DNA from: Falsiroseomonas sp050563535
GTDB taxonomy: Bacteria; Pseudomonadota; Alphaproteobacteria; Acetobacterales; Acetobacteraceae
DNA length: 64,000 nucleotides
Reading direction: 5' to 3'
Assembly (NCBI RefSeq): GCF_050563535.1
Contig: NZ_JBNXUO010000012.1
Span: forward strand, 62,001 to 126,000
Position numbers and translations under genes: made by a program
The notes under the pieces: generated by a model
Told to the model about the DNA's origin: nothing
The model's database searches: none
Seen by the model: only the letters and a program-made list of their open reading frames with translations
In this document: piece by piece, positions 54,535 through 64,000 of the stretch
Layout of the letters: each line of letters starts with the position of its first letter
How positions within the stretch are numbered: position 1 is the first letter of the stretch

Positions 54535-55445
54535 AGGCGGACCTGCCGGTCATCGAGCTGGAGGGCGTGGCGAAGACCTACGGCGCGGTGCAGGCGGTGA
54601 AGGGCGTGTCCTTCAGCCTGCCGCAGGGATCGCGCGTCGCGCTGGTCGGGCACAACGGCGCGGGCAAGACGACGCTGATGAAGCTGATGCTCGGCCTGGT
54701 GCGGCCGAGCGCGGGGCGGCTGCGCGTGCTGGGCGAGGACCCGGCCGATGGCGCCGCCGCCGCGCGCCGGCGGCTCGGCTGGCTGCCCGAGAACGTGTCC
54801 TTCAACCCCGCCCTCACCGGGCGGGAGGTGCTGCGCTTCCTCGCCCGGCTGAAGGGCGAGCCGGCGTCCACCGCCGATGCGCTGCTGGATAAGGTGGGGC
54901 TGGCGGATGCCGCGCGGCGGCGGATCGGTGGCTATTCCAAGGGAATGCGCCAGCGCCTCGGCCTCGCGCAGGCGATGCTCGGCAACCCGCGCGCGCTGCT
55001 GCTGGACGAGCCGACCACCGGGCTCGACCCCGCGGTGCGGCAGGGGCTTTACGAGATGCTGGCGGAGCTGGCGGGCGGGGGGACCACCATCCTGCTGTCC
55101 TCCCACGCGCTGGAGGAGCTGGAGGGACGGGTGGAACGGGTGGTCATCCTCGACCGAGGCGAGCTGGTGGCGGATGGCGGCATGTCGGAGCTGCGGGGCC
55201 TGGCCGCGCTGCCGGTGCGCGTGCGGGTCCGCCTGGCCGGGGCCGCGGTGCCCGATTGGGTGCCCGGCGATGCGCGCCGTGCCGGGCCGGAGCTGCTGGA
55301 CTTCACGATCCCCTCCGAGGGCAAGCTGCCGCTGCTGCGCCAGGCCGCGCCGGACCCGCGCGTGCGCGACATCGAGCTGGTGCAGCCCTCGCTCGACGAG
55401 CTCTACGGCCATTTCCTGCGCAGCCGTGCGGAGCTGCGGCGATGA
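54531..55445 (+). CDS. nosF: NosF, ABC transporter ATPase for N2O reductase maturation
   Basis: A 304-residue ABC ATPase: Walker A GHNGAGKTT, signature YSKGMRQRLGLAQAM, Walker B ALLLDEPTTGLDP and the H-loop SSHALEE. It drives the NosFY complex, thought to handle a sulfur species needed for the CuZ cluster. The ATG at 54531 overlaps the nosD stop; another ATG 9 nt earlier is possible. Stop and start overlap with nosY. Confidence 0.96.
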   Translation: MKADLPVIELEGVAKTYGAVQAVKGVSFSLPQGSRVALVGHNGAGKTTLMKLMLGLVRPSAGRLRVLGEDPADGAAAARRRLGWLPENVSFNPALTGREVLRFLARLKGEPASTADALLDKVGLADAARRRIGGYSKGMRQRLGLAQAMLGNPRALLLDEPTTGLDPAVRQGLYEMLAELAGGGTTILLSSHALEELEGRVERVVILDRGELVADGGMSELRGLAALPVRVRVRLAGAAVPDWVPGDARRAGPELLDFTIPSEGKLPLLRQAAPDPRVRDIELVQPSLDELYGHFLRSRAELRR

Positions 55446-56272
55446 GGGCCGTGCTGCTCATCGCCGGGAAGGAGGTGCTGGAGGGCATCCGCAACCGCTG
55501 GGTCGTCGCGGCGACGCTGCTGCTGGCTGCGCTCGCGCTCACGCTCGCCTTCCTCGGCGCGGCGCCGGCGGGGCGGGTGGGGGCGGGGGCGCTGGAGGTG
55601 GTGGTGGTCAGCCTGTCCAGCCTGTCGATCTTCCTGCTGCCGCTGATCGCGCTGCTGCTGTCGCACGACGCGGTGGTGGGAGAGGCGGAGCGCGGCACGC
55701 TGCTGCTGCTGCTGACCTACCCGGTCACGCGCTGGCAGGTGCTGGCGGGCAAGTTCCTGGGGCAGGTAGCGATCCTGGCGCTGGCCACCGTGCTGGGCTA
55801 CGGCGCGGCCGCCGCGGCGCTGGCGGCGGCAGGCAGCCTGGGCGGCGGCGGGGCATGGCACGCCTTCGCGCAGATGCTCGGCTCCTCCGTCCTGCTCGGT
55901 GCGGCCTTCGCCGCGCTCGGCACCCTGGCCAGCGCGCTGGTGCGGGACCGCGGCACGGCGGCGGGCATCGCCATCGGGCTGTGGCTGCTGCTGGTGCTGC
56001 TGTGGGACATGGCGCTGCTCGGCCTGCTGGTCGCCGACCAGGGGGAGACGCTGACGGCGGGCGCGGTGGACGGGCTGCTGCTGGCCAATCCGGTGGATGC
56101 CTATCGCCTGTTCAACCTGGCCGGCCTCGCCGACATCCGCATGCTGTCCGGCATGGCGGCACTGGGGGGAGAGAGCGCGCTGACCCCGCCTGTCCTGCTG
56201 GCCGCGCTGGCCGCCTGGGCGCTCGTGCCGCTCGTCGCCGCGATGGCACTTTTCGCCCGGAGGGAATTGTGA
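55442..56272 (+). CDS. nosY: NosY, ABC transporter permease for N2O reductase maturation
   Basis: A 276-residue integral membrane protein with about six hydrophobic helices (for example VVAATLLLAALALTLAFLG and LLVLLWDMALLGLLVA). Family-typical motifs include GKEVLEGIRNRWV at the N-terminus and GEAERGTLLLLLTYPVTRWQVLAGKF. Partner of NosF. Overlaps nosF and nosL by 4 nt each, so the operon is translationally linked throughout. Confidence 0.95.
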   Translation: MRAVLLIAGKEVLEGIRNRWVVAATLLLAALALTLAFLGAAPAGRVGAGALEVVVVSLSSLSIFLLPLIALLLSHDAVVGEAERGTLLLLLTYPVTRWQVLAGKFLGQVAILALATVLGYGAAAAALAAAGSLGGGGAWHAFAQMLGSSVLLGAAFAALGTLASALVRDRGTAAGIAIGLWLLLVLLWDMALLGLLVADQGETLTAGAVDGLLLANPVDAYRLFNLAGLADIRMLSGMAALGGESALTPPVLLAALAAWALVPLVAAMALFARREL

Positions 56273-56838
56273 CACGCCGCATCCTCGCCCTTCTGCTGCT
56301 CCTCGCCCTGCCGCTGGCGGGCTGCGACGATGCCGACAAGGCGGCCGCCAACCCGCCCCCGCCGGTGGCGCTGACGCGCGAGGCGGTGGGCCATTTCTGC
56401 GGCATGACGCTGGTGGAGCACGCCGGGCCGAAGGGGCAGATCCTGCTGCGCGGGCGCAGCCAGCCGGTCTGGTTCTCCTCCGCGCGGGACACGGTGGCCT
56501 TCACCCTGCTGGAGGAGGAGGCGAAGGGCATCCAGGCCATCTACGTCTCCGACATGGCGCGGGCGGCGGAGTGGGACGACCCGGGCGCCGAGAACTGGGT
56601 GGAGGCGCGGCGCGCCTGGTTCGTGCTCGGCAGCGACCGCCGCGGCGGCATGGGCGCGGAGGAGGCGGTGCCCTTCTCCGACCAGGCGGCGGCTGAACGC
56701 TTCGCCGCGCAGCATGGCGGCCGGCTGCTGCGCTTCGCCGACCTGCCGCGCGACTGGGTGCTGGGCGGCCAGGCGACGGGGACCGAGGCCCCGGCCGCGC
56801 CGCGCCAGTCCGGCGGCCCGCCGCGGCACCACCACTAG
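56269..56838 (+). CDS. nosL: NosL, copper-chaperone lipoprotein for N2O reductase
   Basis: A 189-residue periplasmic lipoprotein with lipobox LAGC (Cys19). It has the NosL Cu(I)-binding pattern FCGMTLVEHAGPKGQI with Cys and Met ligands, and SDMARAAEWDDPGAENWVEA. It ends in an unusual His-rich tail (RHHH). It delivers copper to apo-NosZ. The start is GTG at 56269, overlapping the nosY stop. Confidence 0.95.
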   Translation: MTRRILALLLLLALPLAGCDDADKAAANPPPPVALTREAVGHFCGMTLVEHAGPKGQILLRGRSQPVWFSSARDTVAFTLLEEEAKGIQAIYVSDMARAAEWDDPGAENWVEARRAWFVLGSDRRGGMGAEEAVPFSDQAAAERFAAQHGGRLLRFADLPRDWVLGGQATGTEAPAAPRQSGGPPRHHH

Positions 56839-56850
56839 GGACGCTCCGCC

Positions 56851-57834
56851 ATGCGCCGTCGCGAGTTCTGCATCCTCGGCGCCACGGCCGGGTTCGCCCT
56901 GCCGGGCCGCACGCGGGCCGATGCGCCGCTCGCCACCTGGACCGGGCGGGTGCTGGGGGCTGTGGGCTCGATCGCGCTGCACCACGAGGACCCGGCGCGG
57001 GCCCGCCGCCTGCTGTCCGACTGCGTCGCGGAGATCGCGCGGCTGGAGGCGGTGTTCAGCCTGTGGCAGCCCGGCAGCGCGTTGGCGGAGCTGAACCGCA
57101 GCGGCGTCCTCGCGCCCCCGCCGCCGGAGATGGTGCGGCTGCTGATGCAGGCGCGGCGCGTCTCGGCGCTGACGGACGGCGTCTTCGACGTGACGGTGCA
57201 GCCGCTCTGGGCTCTCCACCGCGAGTATTTCGCGGCGCATGGCCCGGCGGCGCCCGGCCCATCGGCCGAGGCGCTGGCGGCCGCGCTGGCGCTGGTGGAC
57301 GCGAGGCGCATGGCCGTCTCGCCGGACCGCATCGCGCTCGGCCGGCGCGGCATGGCGGTGACGCTGAACGGCATCGCGCAAGGCTTCGTCACCGATGCGG
57401 TGGTCGGGCTGCTGCGGCAGGGCGGCGTCGCGCACACGCTGGTCGATCTCGGCGAGGCGCGCGCGGTCGGCGCGCATCCCTCTGGCCGGCCCTGGCGCGC
57501 GGCGCTCGACGATCCGGGGCGGCCGGGCCTTCCCTGGGCGGAGCTGGACCTGGCGGACCGCGCTCTCGCGACCTCCGGCGATGCCGGCTTCGTCTTCGAC
57601 GCGGCGGGGCGCTTCACCCACCTCCTCGACCCCCGCACGGGGACGAGCCCGCGCCGCCACCGCGCCGTGTCGGTACTGGCGCCGGATGCGACGCTGGCGG
57701 ACGCGCTCTCCACCGCCTTCGCGCTGATGCCGGAAGCCGCCATCGCGCGCAGCCTGGCGGCCCTGCCGGGGGTGGAGGCGCGGCTGCTGCGGCACGACGG
57801 CAGCGTCGCCGCGATCCAGGGCGGTGGGGCCTAA
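56851..57834 (+). CDS. nosX: FAD:protein FMN transferase (ApbE/NosX)
   Basis: A 327-residue exported flavin transferase. It attaches FMN to a Thr of target proteins, here most likely the SGAT motif of NosR. The N-terminus resembles a Tat signal (RRREFCILGATAGFAL). Family motifs: FSLWQPGSALAELNRSG, GVFDVTVQPLW, LNGIAQGFVTD, LVDLGEARAVG and HLLDPRTGTSP. 12 bp after nosL and last in the operon. Its stop overlaps the convergent response-regulator stop by 3 nt. Confidence 0.94.
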   Translation: MRRREFCILGATAGFALPGRTRADAPLATWTGRVLGAVGSIALHHEDPARARRLLSDCVAEIARLEAVFSLWQPGSALAELNRSGVLAPPPPEMVRLLMQARRVSALTDGVFDVTVQPLWALHREYFAAHGPAAPGPSAEALAAALALVDARRMAVSPDRIALGRRGMAVTLNGIAQGFVTDAVVGLLRQGGVAHTLVDLGEARAVGAHPSGRPWRAALDDPGRPGLPWAELDLADRALATSGDAGFVFDAAGRFTHLLDPRTGTSPRRHRAVSVLAPDATLADALSTAFALMPEAAIARSLAALPGVEARLLRHDGSVAAIQGGGA

Positions 57835-58322
57835 TCCACGAACAGGTCGAAGTTCGGCGGCAGGCGGTGCGGCGCCTCCCCGCGGGCGAGGCGTTCCAGC
57901 ACACCGAGCGCGCGGGGCACGTCCTCCGCCGCGAAGGGCTTCCGGAGGCAGGCGCGCCCGCCGCAGTCCTCCATCTCCTGCCGGAAGCCGAGGGCGTAGC
58001 CGCTGGCATAGAGCACCTGCACGCCGCGGCGCGCCAGGACGCGGCCGACCTCCAGCCCCGCCCGGCTCGGGCCGAGGGTGATGTCCACCACGGCGAAGGC
58101 CGGCGGGTCCGGCTCGGCGAGGCGCAGGGCCTCGGCCGCGGTGGCGGCGCAGCCGCGGACGGCGAAGCCATGCCGGGCAAGGGCCTCCTCGACCGACAAC
58201 GCGGTCAGGCTGTCATCCTCGACCACCAGCACCGTGCGTACCAGCGGCGCGGCGTGCCGGTGCGCGGACGCACCGCCCTCGCGCCGGGATGGAACGGATG
58301 GGTCCTGCCGGCGACCCTGCAT
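57831..58322 (-). CDS. Single-domain response regulator (CheY-like)
   Basis: A 163-residue protein that is a receiver domain without an output domain. TVLVVEDDSLTALSVEEAL holds the acidic pocket, Asp in AVVDITLGPSRAG is the phospho-acceptor, and LRKPFAAEDV contains the conserved Lys. The first ~30 residues (Arg/His-rich) are probably a tail or an over-extended start. No kinase is nearby. The type is common in HWE-kinase or general stress phosphorelays of alphaproteobacteria. Confidence 0.85.
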   Translation of the reverse strand: MQGRRQDPSVPSRREGGASAHRHAAPLVRTVLVVEDDSLTALSVEEALARHGFAVRGCAATAAEALRLAEPDPPAFAVVDITLGPSRAGLEVGRVLARRGVQVLYASGYALGFRQEMEDCGGRACLRKPFAAEDVPRALGVLERLARGEAPHRLPPNFDLFVD

Positions 58323-58420
58323 CTGGCGTCACGTCCCCGCCTGGCCGGGCCGCCCCAGGCCCGCCCACGGTATCCCCGGTAACGGCCGTGCCGCGCCGGC
58401 GTTCCGCGCGGCCGCGCCGA

Positions 58421-60649
58421 TCAGCCCGGCAAGGGCAGCGGCGCCGCGCCGGCAAGGAGGGCTGCGGTGGCGGCCGAGAGGATGGCGCGCCCGCCGCGTT
58501 CCGGCTGCAGTAGGAACAGCAGCAGCGACCGGCCGGTGACGAGGTAGGGATGGCCGAAGCCGAACTCCCCCGGCTCGTCCAGCGCGGGGCGGTGGGTGTC
58601 CACCAGCAGCAGCCAGTGCTGGCCAGCGGGGGGCTCCGGCAGCGCGAATTCCACCACGTCGTGATGCGCGTTCAGCACCAGCAGCAGCGTCGCGTCGGAA
58701 GCCGGGCGCCGGATGCCGGTGGCCTGGGCGCGCCCGTCGAGCAGCATGCCGAGGCAGCGCGTCGCCGGGTCGTCCCAGTGTTCCGCATCCATCTCCGACC
58801 CGTCCGGCAGCAGCCAGGTGACGTCCTTCACGCCGATGTCCTCGTTCACCGCGCCGGTCAGGAAGCGGCCGCGGCGCAGCACCGGGAAGGCCTGGCGCAG
58901 CGCGACCAGCTTGCGGACGAAGGCGGCGAGGTCGCGGCCTTCCCCGTCGATGCCGGACCAGTCCACCCAGTTGGTCGCGTTGTCCTGGCAATAGGCGTTG
59001 TTGTTGCCGTGCTGGGTGCGGCCGAACTCGTCGCCGGCCAGGATCATCGGCGTGCCCTGGGACAGCAGCAGCGTCGCCAGCATGTTGCGCTTCTGCCGGG
59101 CGCGGAGCGCGCGGATCTCGGCATCCTCCGTCGGGCCTTCCGCGCCGTGGTTCCAGGACAGGTTGTGCTCGTGCCCGTCGCGGTTGCCCTCGCCATTCGC
59201 CTCGTTGTGCTTGGCGTCGTAGGAGACGAGGTCGTGCAGCGTGAAGCCGTCATGCGCGGTGACGAAGTTGACGCTGGCCCAGGGCTTGCGGCCGCGGCGG
59301 TTGAAGCGGTCGCCGGACGCGGTGAGCCGCGCGGCGAGTTCGGCCGCCTGCCCCTCGTCGCCCTTCCAGAAGGCGCGCACGGTGTCGCGGAAGCGGTCGT
59401 TCCATTCGGCCCAGCCCGGCGGGAAGCCGCCCACCTGGTAGCCGCCCGGCCCGCAATCCCAGGGCTCCGCGATGAGCTTGACGCGCGACAGCAGCGGGTC
59501 CTGCCGGCAGCTGTCGAGGAAGCCGCCCCCCTCGTCGAAGCCGTGCGGTTCCCGCCCCAGGATGGTCGCGAGGTCGAAGCGGAAGCCATCCACCCGCATC
59601 TCCCCCGCCCAGTAGCGCAGGCTGTCGGTGACCATCTGCAGCACGCGCGGATGCGACAGGTTCAGCGTGTTGCCCGTCCCGGTGTCGTTCACGTAGTAGC
59701 GCGGCTGGTCGGGAAGCAGGCGGTAGTAGCTGGCATTGTCGATGCCCTTGAAGGACAGCATCGGGCCGCGTTCGTTGCCCTCGCCCGTGTGGTTGTAGAC
59801 GACGTCCAGGATGACCTCGAGCCCGGCGTCGTGCAGGCGCGCCACCATCTCCTTGAACTCGCGCGCCGCGAAGGTGGGCTCCCGCGCGTAGCGGCGGGCG
59901 GGGGCGAAGAAGGCGATGGTGTTGTAGCCCCAGTAGTTGGTCAGCCCCTTCTCCAGCAGGAAACTGTCATTGGCGAAGGTGTGCACCGGCAGCAGCTCGA
60001 CCGAGGTGATGCCGAGGGAGCGCAGGTGGCCCACCACCTCGGGCGCGGCGAGCCCGGCATAGGTGCCCTGCATCTCCGCCGGCAGCGCGGGGTGGCAGCG
60101 CGTGAAGCCCTTCACATGCGTCTCGTAGATGATCGTCCGCTCCCACGGGACGCCCGGCGCGCGTTCGCGGCCCCAGCTGAATGCGCTGTCGATCACCCGG
60201 CATTTCGGCACCAGCGCCGCGCTGTCGCGCGTGTCGAAGGTGAGGTCGTCGCCGCTTTCCAGCACATAGCCGAAGACCTCGGGGCCCCAGGTCAGGTCGC
60301 CCACGATGGCGCGCGCATAGGGGTCGAGCAGCAGCTTGTTCGGGTTGAAGCGGTGCCCGGCCTCGGGCGCATGGGGGCCGTGGACGCGATAGGCGTAGAC
60401 GGTGCCCGGCCGCGCATCCGGCAGGTAGCCGTGCCAGACCTCATCGGTGAATTCCGGCAGCTCGATGCGTTCCAGCTCCCGCTCGCCCGCGTCGTCGAAC
60501 AGGCAGAGCTCCACCTTCGTCGCATGCGCCGAGAACAGCGCGAAGTTGACGCCGAGCCCGTCCCAGGTTGCGCCCAGCGGGAAGGCCTGCCCCTCACGCA
60601 CGCGTGACCGGCGCAGCAGCCCCGGTCCGTGCCGGACTTGCGTGTCCAT
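58421..60649 (-). CDS. glgX: Glycogen debranching enzyme (isoamylase-type, GlgX)
   Basis: A 742-residue GH13_11 enzyme hydrolysing alpha-1,6 branches of (limit) glycogen. The N-terminal CBM48 domain (GATWDGLGVNFALFSAHATKVELCLFD) precedes the barrel: DVVYNHTGEGNERGP, GFRFDLATILGRE (nucleophile Asp), LIAEPWDCGPGGYQVGGFPPGW (acid Glu), and FVTAHDGFTLHDLVSYDAKHNEANGEGN. Length is near the usual 650-750. Released maltooligosaccharides would feed MalQ, TreZ and the TreS fusion. Divergent from treZ. Confidence 0.95.
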   Translation of the reverse strand: MDTQVRHGPGLLRRSRVREGQAFPLGATWDGLGVNFALFSAHATKVELCLFDDAGERELERIELPEFTDEVWHGYLPDARPGTVYAYRVHGPHAPEAGHRFNPNKLLLDPYARAIVGDLTWGPEVFGYVLESGDDLTFDTRDSAALVPKCRVIDSAFSWGRERAPGVPWERTIIYETHVKGFTRCHPALPAEMQGTYAGLAAPEVVGHLRSLGITSVELLPVHTFANDSFLLEKGLTNYWGYNTIAFFAPARRYAREPTFAAREFKEMVARLHDAGLEVILDVVYNHTGEGNERGPMLSFKGIDNASYYRLLPDQPRYYVNDTGTGNTLNLSHPRVLQMVTDSLRYWAGEMRVDGFRFDLATILGREPHGFDEGGGFLDSCRQDPLLSRVKLIAEPWDCGPGGYQVGGFPPGWAEWNDRFRDTVRAFWKGDEGQAAELAARLTASGDRFNRRGRKPWASVNFVTAHDGFTLHDLVSYDAKHNEANGEGNRDGHEHNLSWNHGAEGPTEDAEIRALRARQKRNMLATLLLSQGTPMILAGDEFGRTQHGNNNAYCQDNATNWVDWSGIDGEGRDLAAFVRKLVALRQAFPVLRRGRFLTGAVNEDIGVKDVTWLLPDGSEMDAEHWDDPATRCLGMLLDGRAQATGIRRPASDATLLLVLNAHHDVVEFALPEPPAGQHWLLLVDTHRPALDEPGEFGFGHPYLVTGRSLLLFLLQPERGGRAILSAATAALLAGAAPLPLPG

Positions 60650-60695
60650 CCGTCTCTCCCGTCTCCGGCGGTGCAGAACAGGCGACCACGCCCGT

Positions 60696-60737
60696 CGTTC
60701 CGCGCCGCGGCGGTTTCTTCCGCCAGGGCGCGGAACG
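60696..60737. repeat. Large inverted repeat in the glgX-treZ divergent promoter region
   Basis: CGTTCCGCGCC (60696-60706) pairs perfectly with GGCGCGGAACG (60727-60737). Inside, GGCGG (60709-60713) and CCGCC (60720-60724) form a second stem around TTTCTT. It lies in the 134-bp gap between the divergent glgX and treZ starts. It could be an operator for both genes or a leader-RNA structure; no -35/-10 pair was convincing. Confidence 0.55.
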
Positions 60738-60783
60738 GACCGCGCGCTCCGCAGTTTGCGCGGCGTCCTCCTGGTCCCGCCGG

Positions 60784-62615
<1,832 letters not shown>

Positions 62616-62619
<4 letters not shown>

Positions 62620-64000
62620 GCGGGACGACGACGCCGGCGCTGGACGCCCTCGCGCTCCGCATGGGGATCGAGCCGGAATACCACGACGTGCGCGGCGAAC
62701 TGATCCGCGCCACGGCGGAGACGAAGCGGTTGCTGCTGGCCGCCATGGGCGTGCCCGCCCCGGACGAGGCGGCGGCCGTGGCGGCGCTGGAGGCGATCCT
62801 GCGCGAGGAATGGCGCGAGCCGCTGGCCCCGGTCGCCGTGCTGCGGCGTGACGGCGGGCCGCCGCGCGTCGCGCTGCGCCTGCCCGCCGGCACGCAGGAC
62901 GTGGCCTGGACCATCGCGCTGGAGGATGGCACGGCGCTGCGGGGCGAGGCGGCGTTCTGCCGGCTCGAACCCGTCGCGGCGGCGGAGATCGACGGCACGC
63001 GGGTCGAGCACCGGTTACTGGCGCTGCCGGACGACCTGCCCTTCGGCTACCACCGCCTGTCGGTCGGGCCGGGCGGGGCGGCCATGTCGCTGGTCGTCTC
63101 GCCGGGCCGCGCCTGGCTGCCGGAGGGCGGGGCGCGGCCCTGGGGCATCGCGTTGCAGCTCTATCTGCTGCGCTCCGCGCGGAACTGGGGCATCGGCGAC
63201 TTCGGCGACCTGCGCGGGGTGGTGGAGGTCGCGGCGGCGCGCGGCGCGGCGGTGGTGGGGCTGAACCCGCTGCACGCGCTGTTCCCCGACAACCCGGAAG
63301 CCGCCAGCCCCTATTCGCCGGCCAGCCGGCTGCTGCTGAACGTGCTGAACATCGACGTCACCGCGGTGCCGGAGCTGCCGGAATGCGGGGCGGCGCTGGA
63401 CCTGCTCGGCTCGGCTGAGTTCCGCCGGCGGCTGGACGCCGCGCGGGCGGCGCCGCTGGTGGACTACACCGCCGTCACGGCGCTGAAGATGGGGGCGCTG
63501 CGGCTGCTGTTCGACGCCTTCCGGCAGGGCGCGGAGCCCGCGCGCCGCGCCGCCTTCGACACCTTCCGCCAGGAACGCGGCGAGATGTTCGGGCGCAGCT
63601 GCCTGTTCCTCGCGCTGCGCGCCCGCTTCGCGGCGCAGGACCCGGCGCTGGCCTGGTGGGGCAACTGGCCGGAGGGCTTCCGCGACCCCGCCTCGGCCGA
63701 GCTGCGGCGCTTCGCGGAGGAGCACGCGGAGGAGGTGGAGTTCCAGGCCTGGCTGCAATGGGTGGCGGACGGCCAGCTTGGCGCCGCGGCCGCGGATGCG
63801 GCGGCGCGCGGCATGGCGGTCGGGCTCTACCGCGACCTCGCCGTCGGGGCGGACAGTGGCGGGGCGGAGACCTGGACGAACCAGAAGGCGGTGCTGTCCG
63901 GCGTGCAGGTCGGCGCGCCGCGTGACATCTTCAACCCGGCGGGCCAGGACTGGGGCCTGCCGCCCTTCCACCCCCGCGCGCTGCGCGCCGAGGGCTATCG
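62616..64000 (+). CDS. malQ: 4-alpha-glucanotransferase (MalQ), partial at right edge
   Basis: The first ~461 residues of a GH77 amylomaltase that moves glucan segments between maltooligosaccharides. The start is GTG at 62616 in a GTGA overlap with treZ. After an N-terminal MalQ extension (~120 residues) the barrel shows LQLYLLRSARNWGIGDFGDL, VVGLNPLHALFPD, ASPYSPASRLLLNVLNIDV, GLYRDLAVGAD, and QVGAPRDIFNPAGQDWGLPPFHP. The catalytic Asp/Glu region lies beyond the window. It supplies substrates to TreY/TreZ and recycles glycogen-derived glucans. Confidence 0.93.

Overview
The window is about 70% GC, densely packed, and has the gene content of a free-living alphaproteobacterium. Roseomonas-type Acetobacteraceae fit best: orphan Bug/TctC solute receptors, xanthine dehydrogenase, SoxCD-like sulfite oxidation, a nos operon, a TreS-maltokinase fusion and type-I-secreted RTX proteins. 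The lineage is an inference from gene content. No rRNA, tRNA, IS element, phage gene or CRISPR array was seen.

Layout. (1) 1-13.5 kb, almost all minus strand: a surface-polysaccharide island. It holds two GT4 glycosyltransferases, a GT2 enzyme with a long N-terminal extension, a small RTX protein, a large chimera with a WbsX/GH99-like domain, rmlA-rmlD-rmlC for dTDP-L-rhamnose (rmlB is not in the window) and a GH8 endoglucanase. (2) 13.6-15.8 kb: a divergent two-component pair, a receiver protein with a degenerate histidine-kinase module and an OmpR-type regulator. (3) 15.9-23.7 kb, plus strand: a trehalose synthase-maltokinase fusion, then two tandem paralogous SGNH-esterase/RTX proteins. 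(4) 23.8-32.2 kb, plus strand: xdhAB; a gluconate block (6-phosphogluconate dehydrogenase, gluconokinase, DHDPS-family aldolase); a metallophosphatase; and a Ser/Thr kinase-UspA fusion. (5) 32.3-47.2 kb: a minus-strand catabolic region built around a central GntR regulator and BirA. One arm encodes biotin carboxylase, carboxyltransferase, biotin carrier, a split ADP-forming acyl-CoA ligase and a TctC receptor, followed by soxC and its cytochrome. The other arm encodes a second TctC, a SucCD-like CoA ligase and a second carboxyltransferase. (6) 47.3-48.8 kb: a DUF4142-type and a ferritin-like protein. (7) 49-57.8 kb: a complete nosRZDFYL operon plus an ApbE/NosX gene for N2O reduction. (8) 57.8 kb to the end: a single-domain response regulator, glgX, and divergent treZ and malQ (cut by the window edge) for alpha-glucan and trehalose metabolism.

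The main candidate for an undescribed system is region 5. Both arms have upstream copies of the same 14-bp palindrome (CATTGT-TG-ACAATG beside gntR, GATTGT-CG-ACAATC before the far operon). This suggests one regulon that couples carboxylate capture, CoA activation, biotin-dependent carboxylation and holoenzyme biotinylation, possibly with sulfite oxidation. Other notable items are the tandem esterase-RTX pair with its repeated C-terminal module, a histidine-kinase-like protein lacking the phospho-accepting His, a run of five inverted repeats between convergent genes at 32.2-32.36 kb, and a 42-bp inverted repeat between glgX and treZ.
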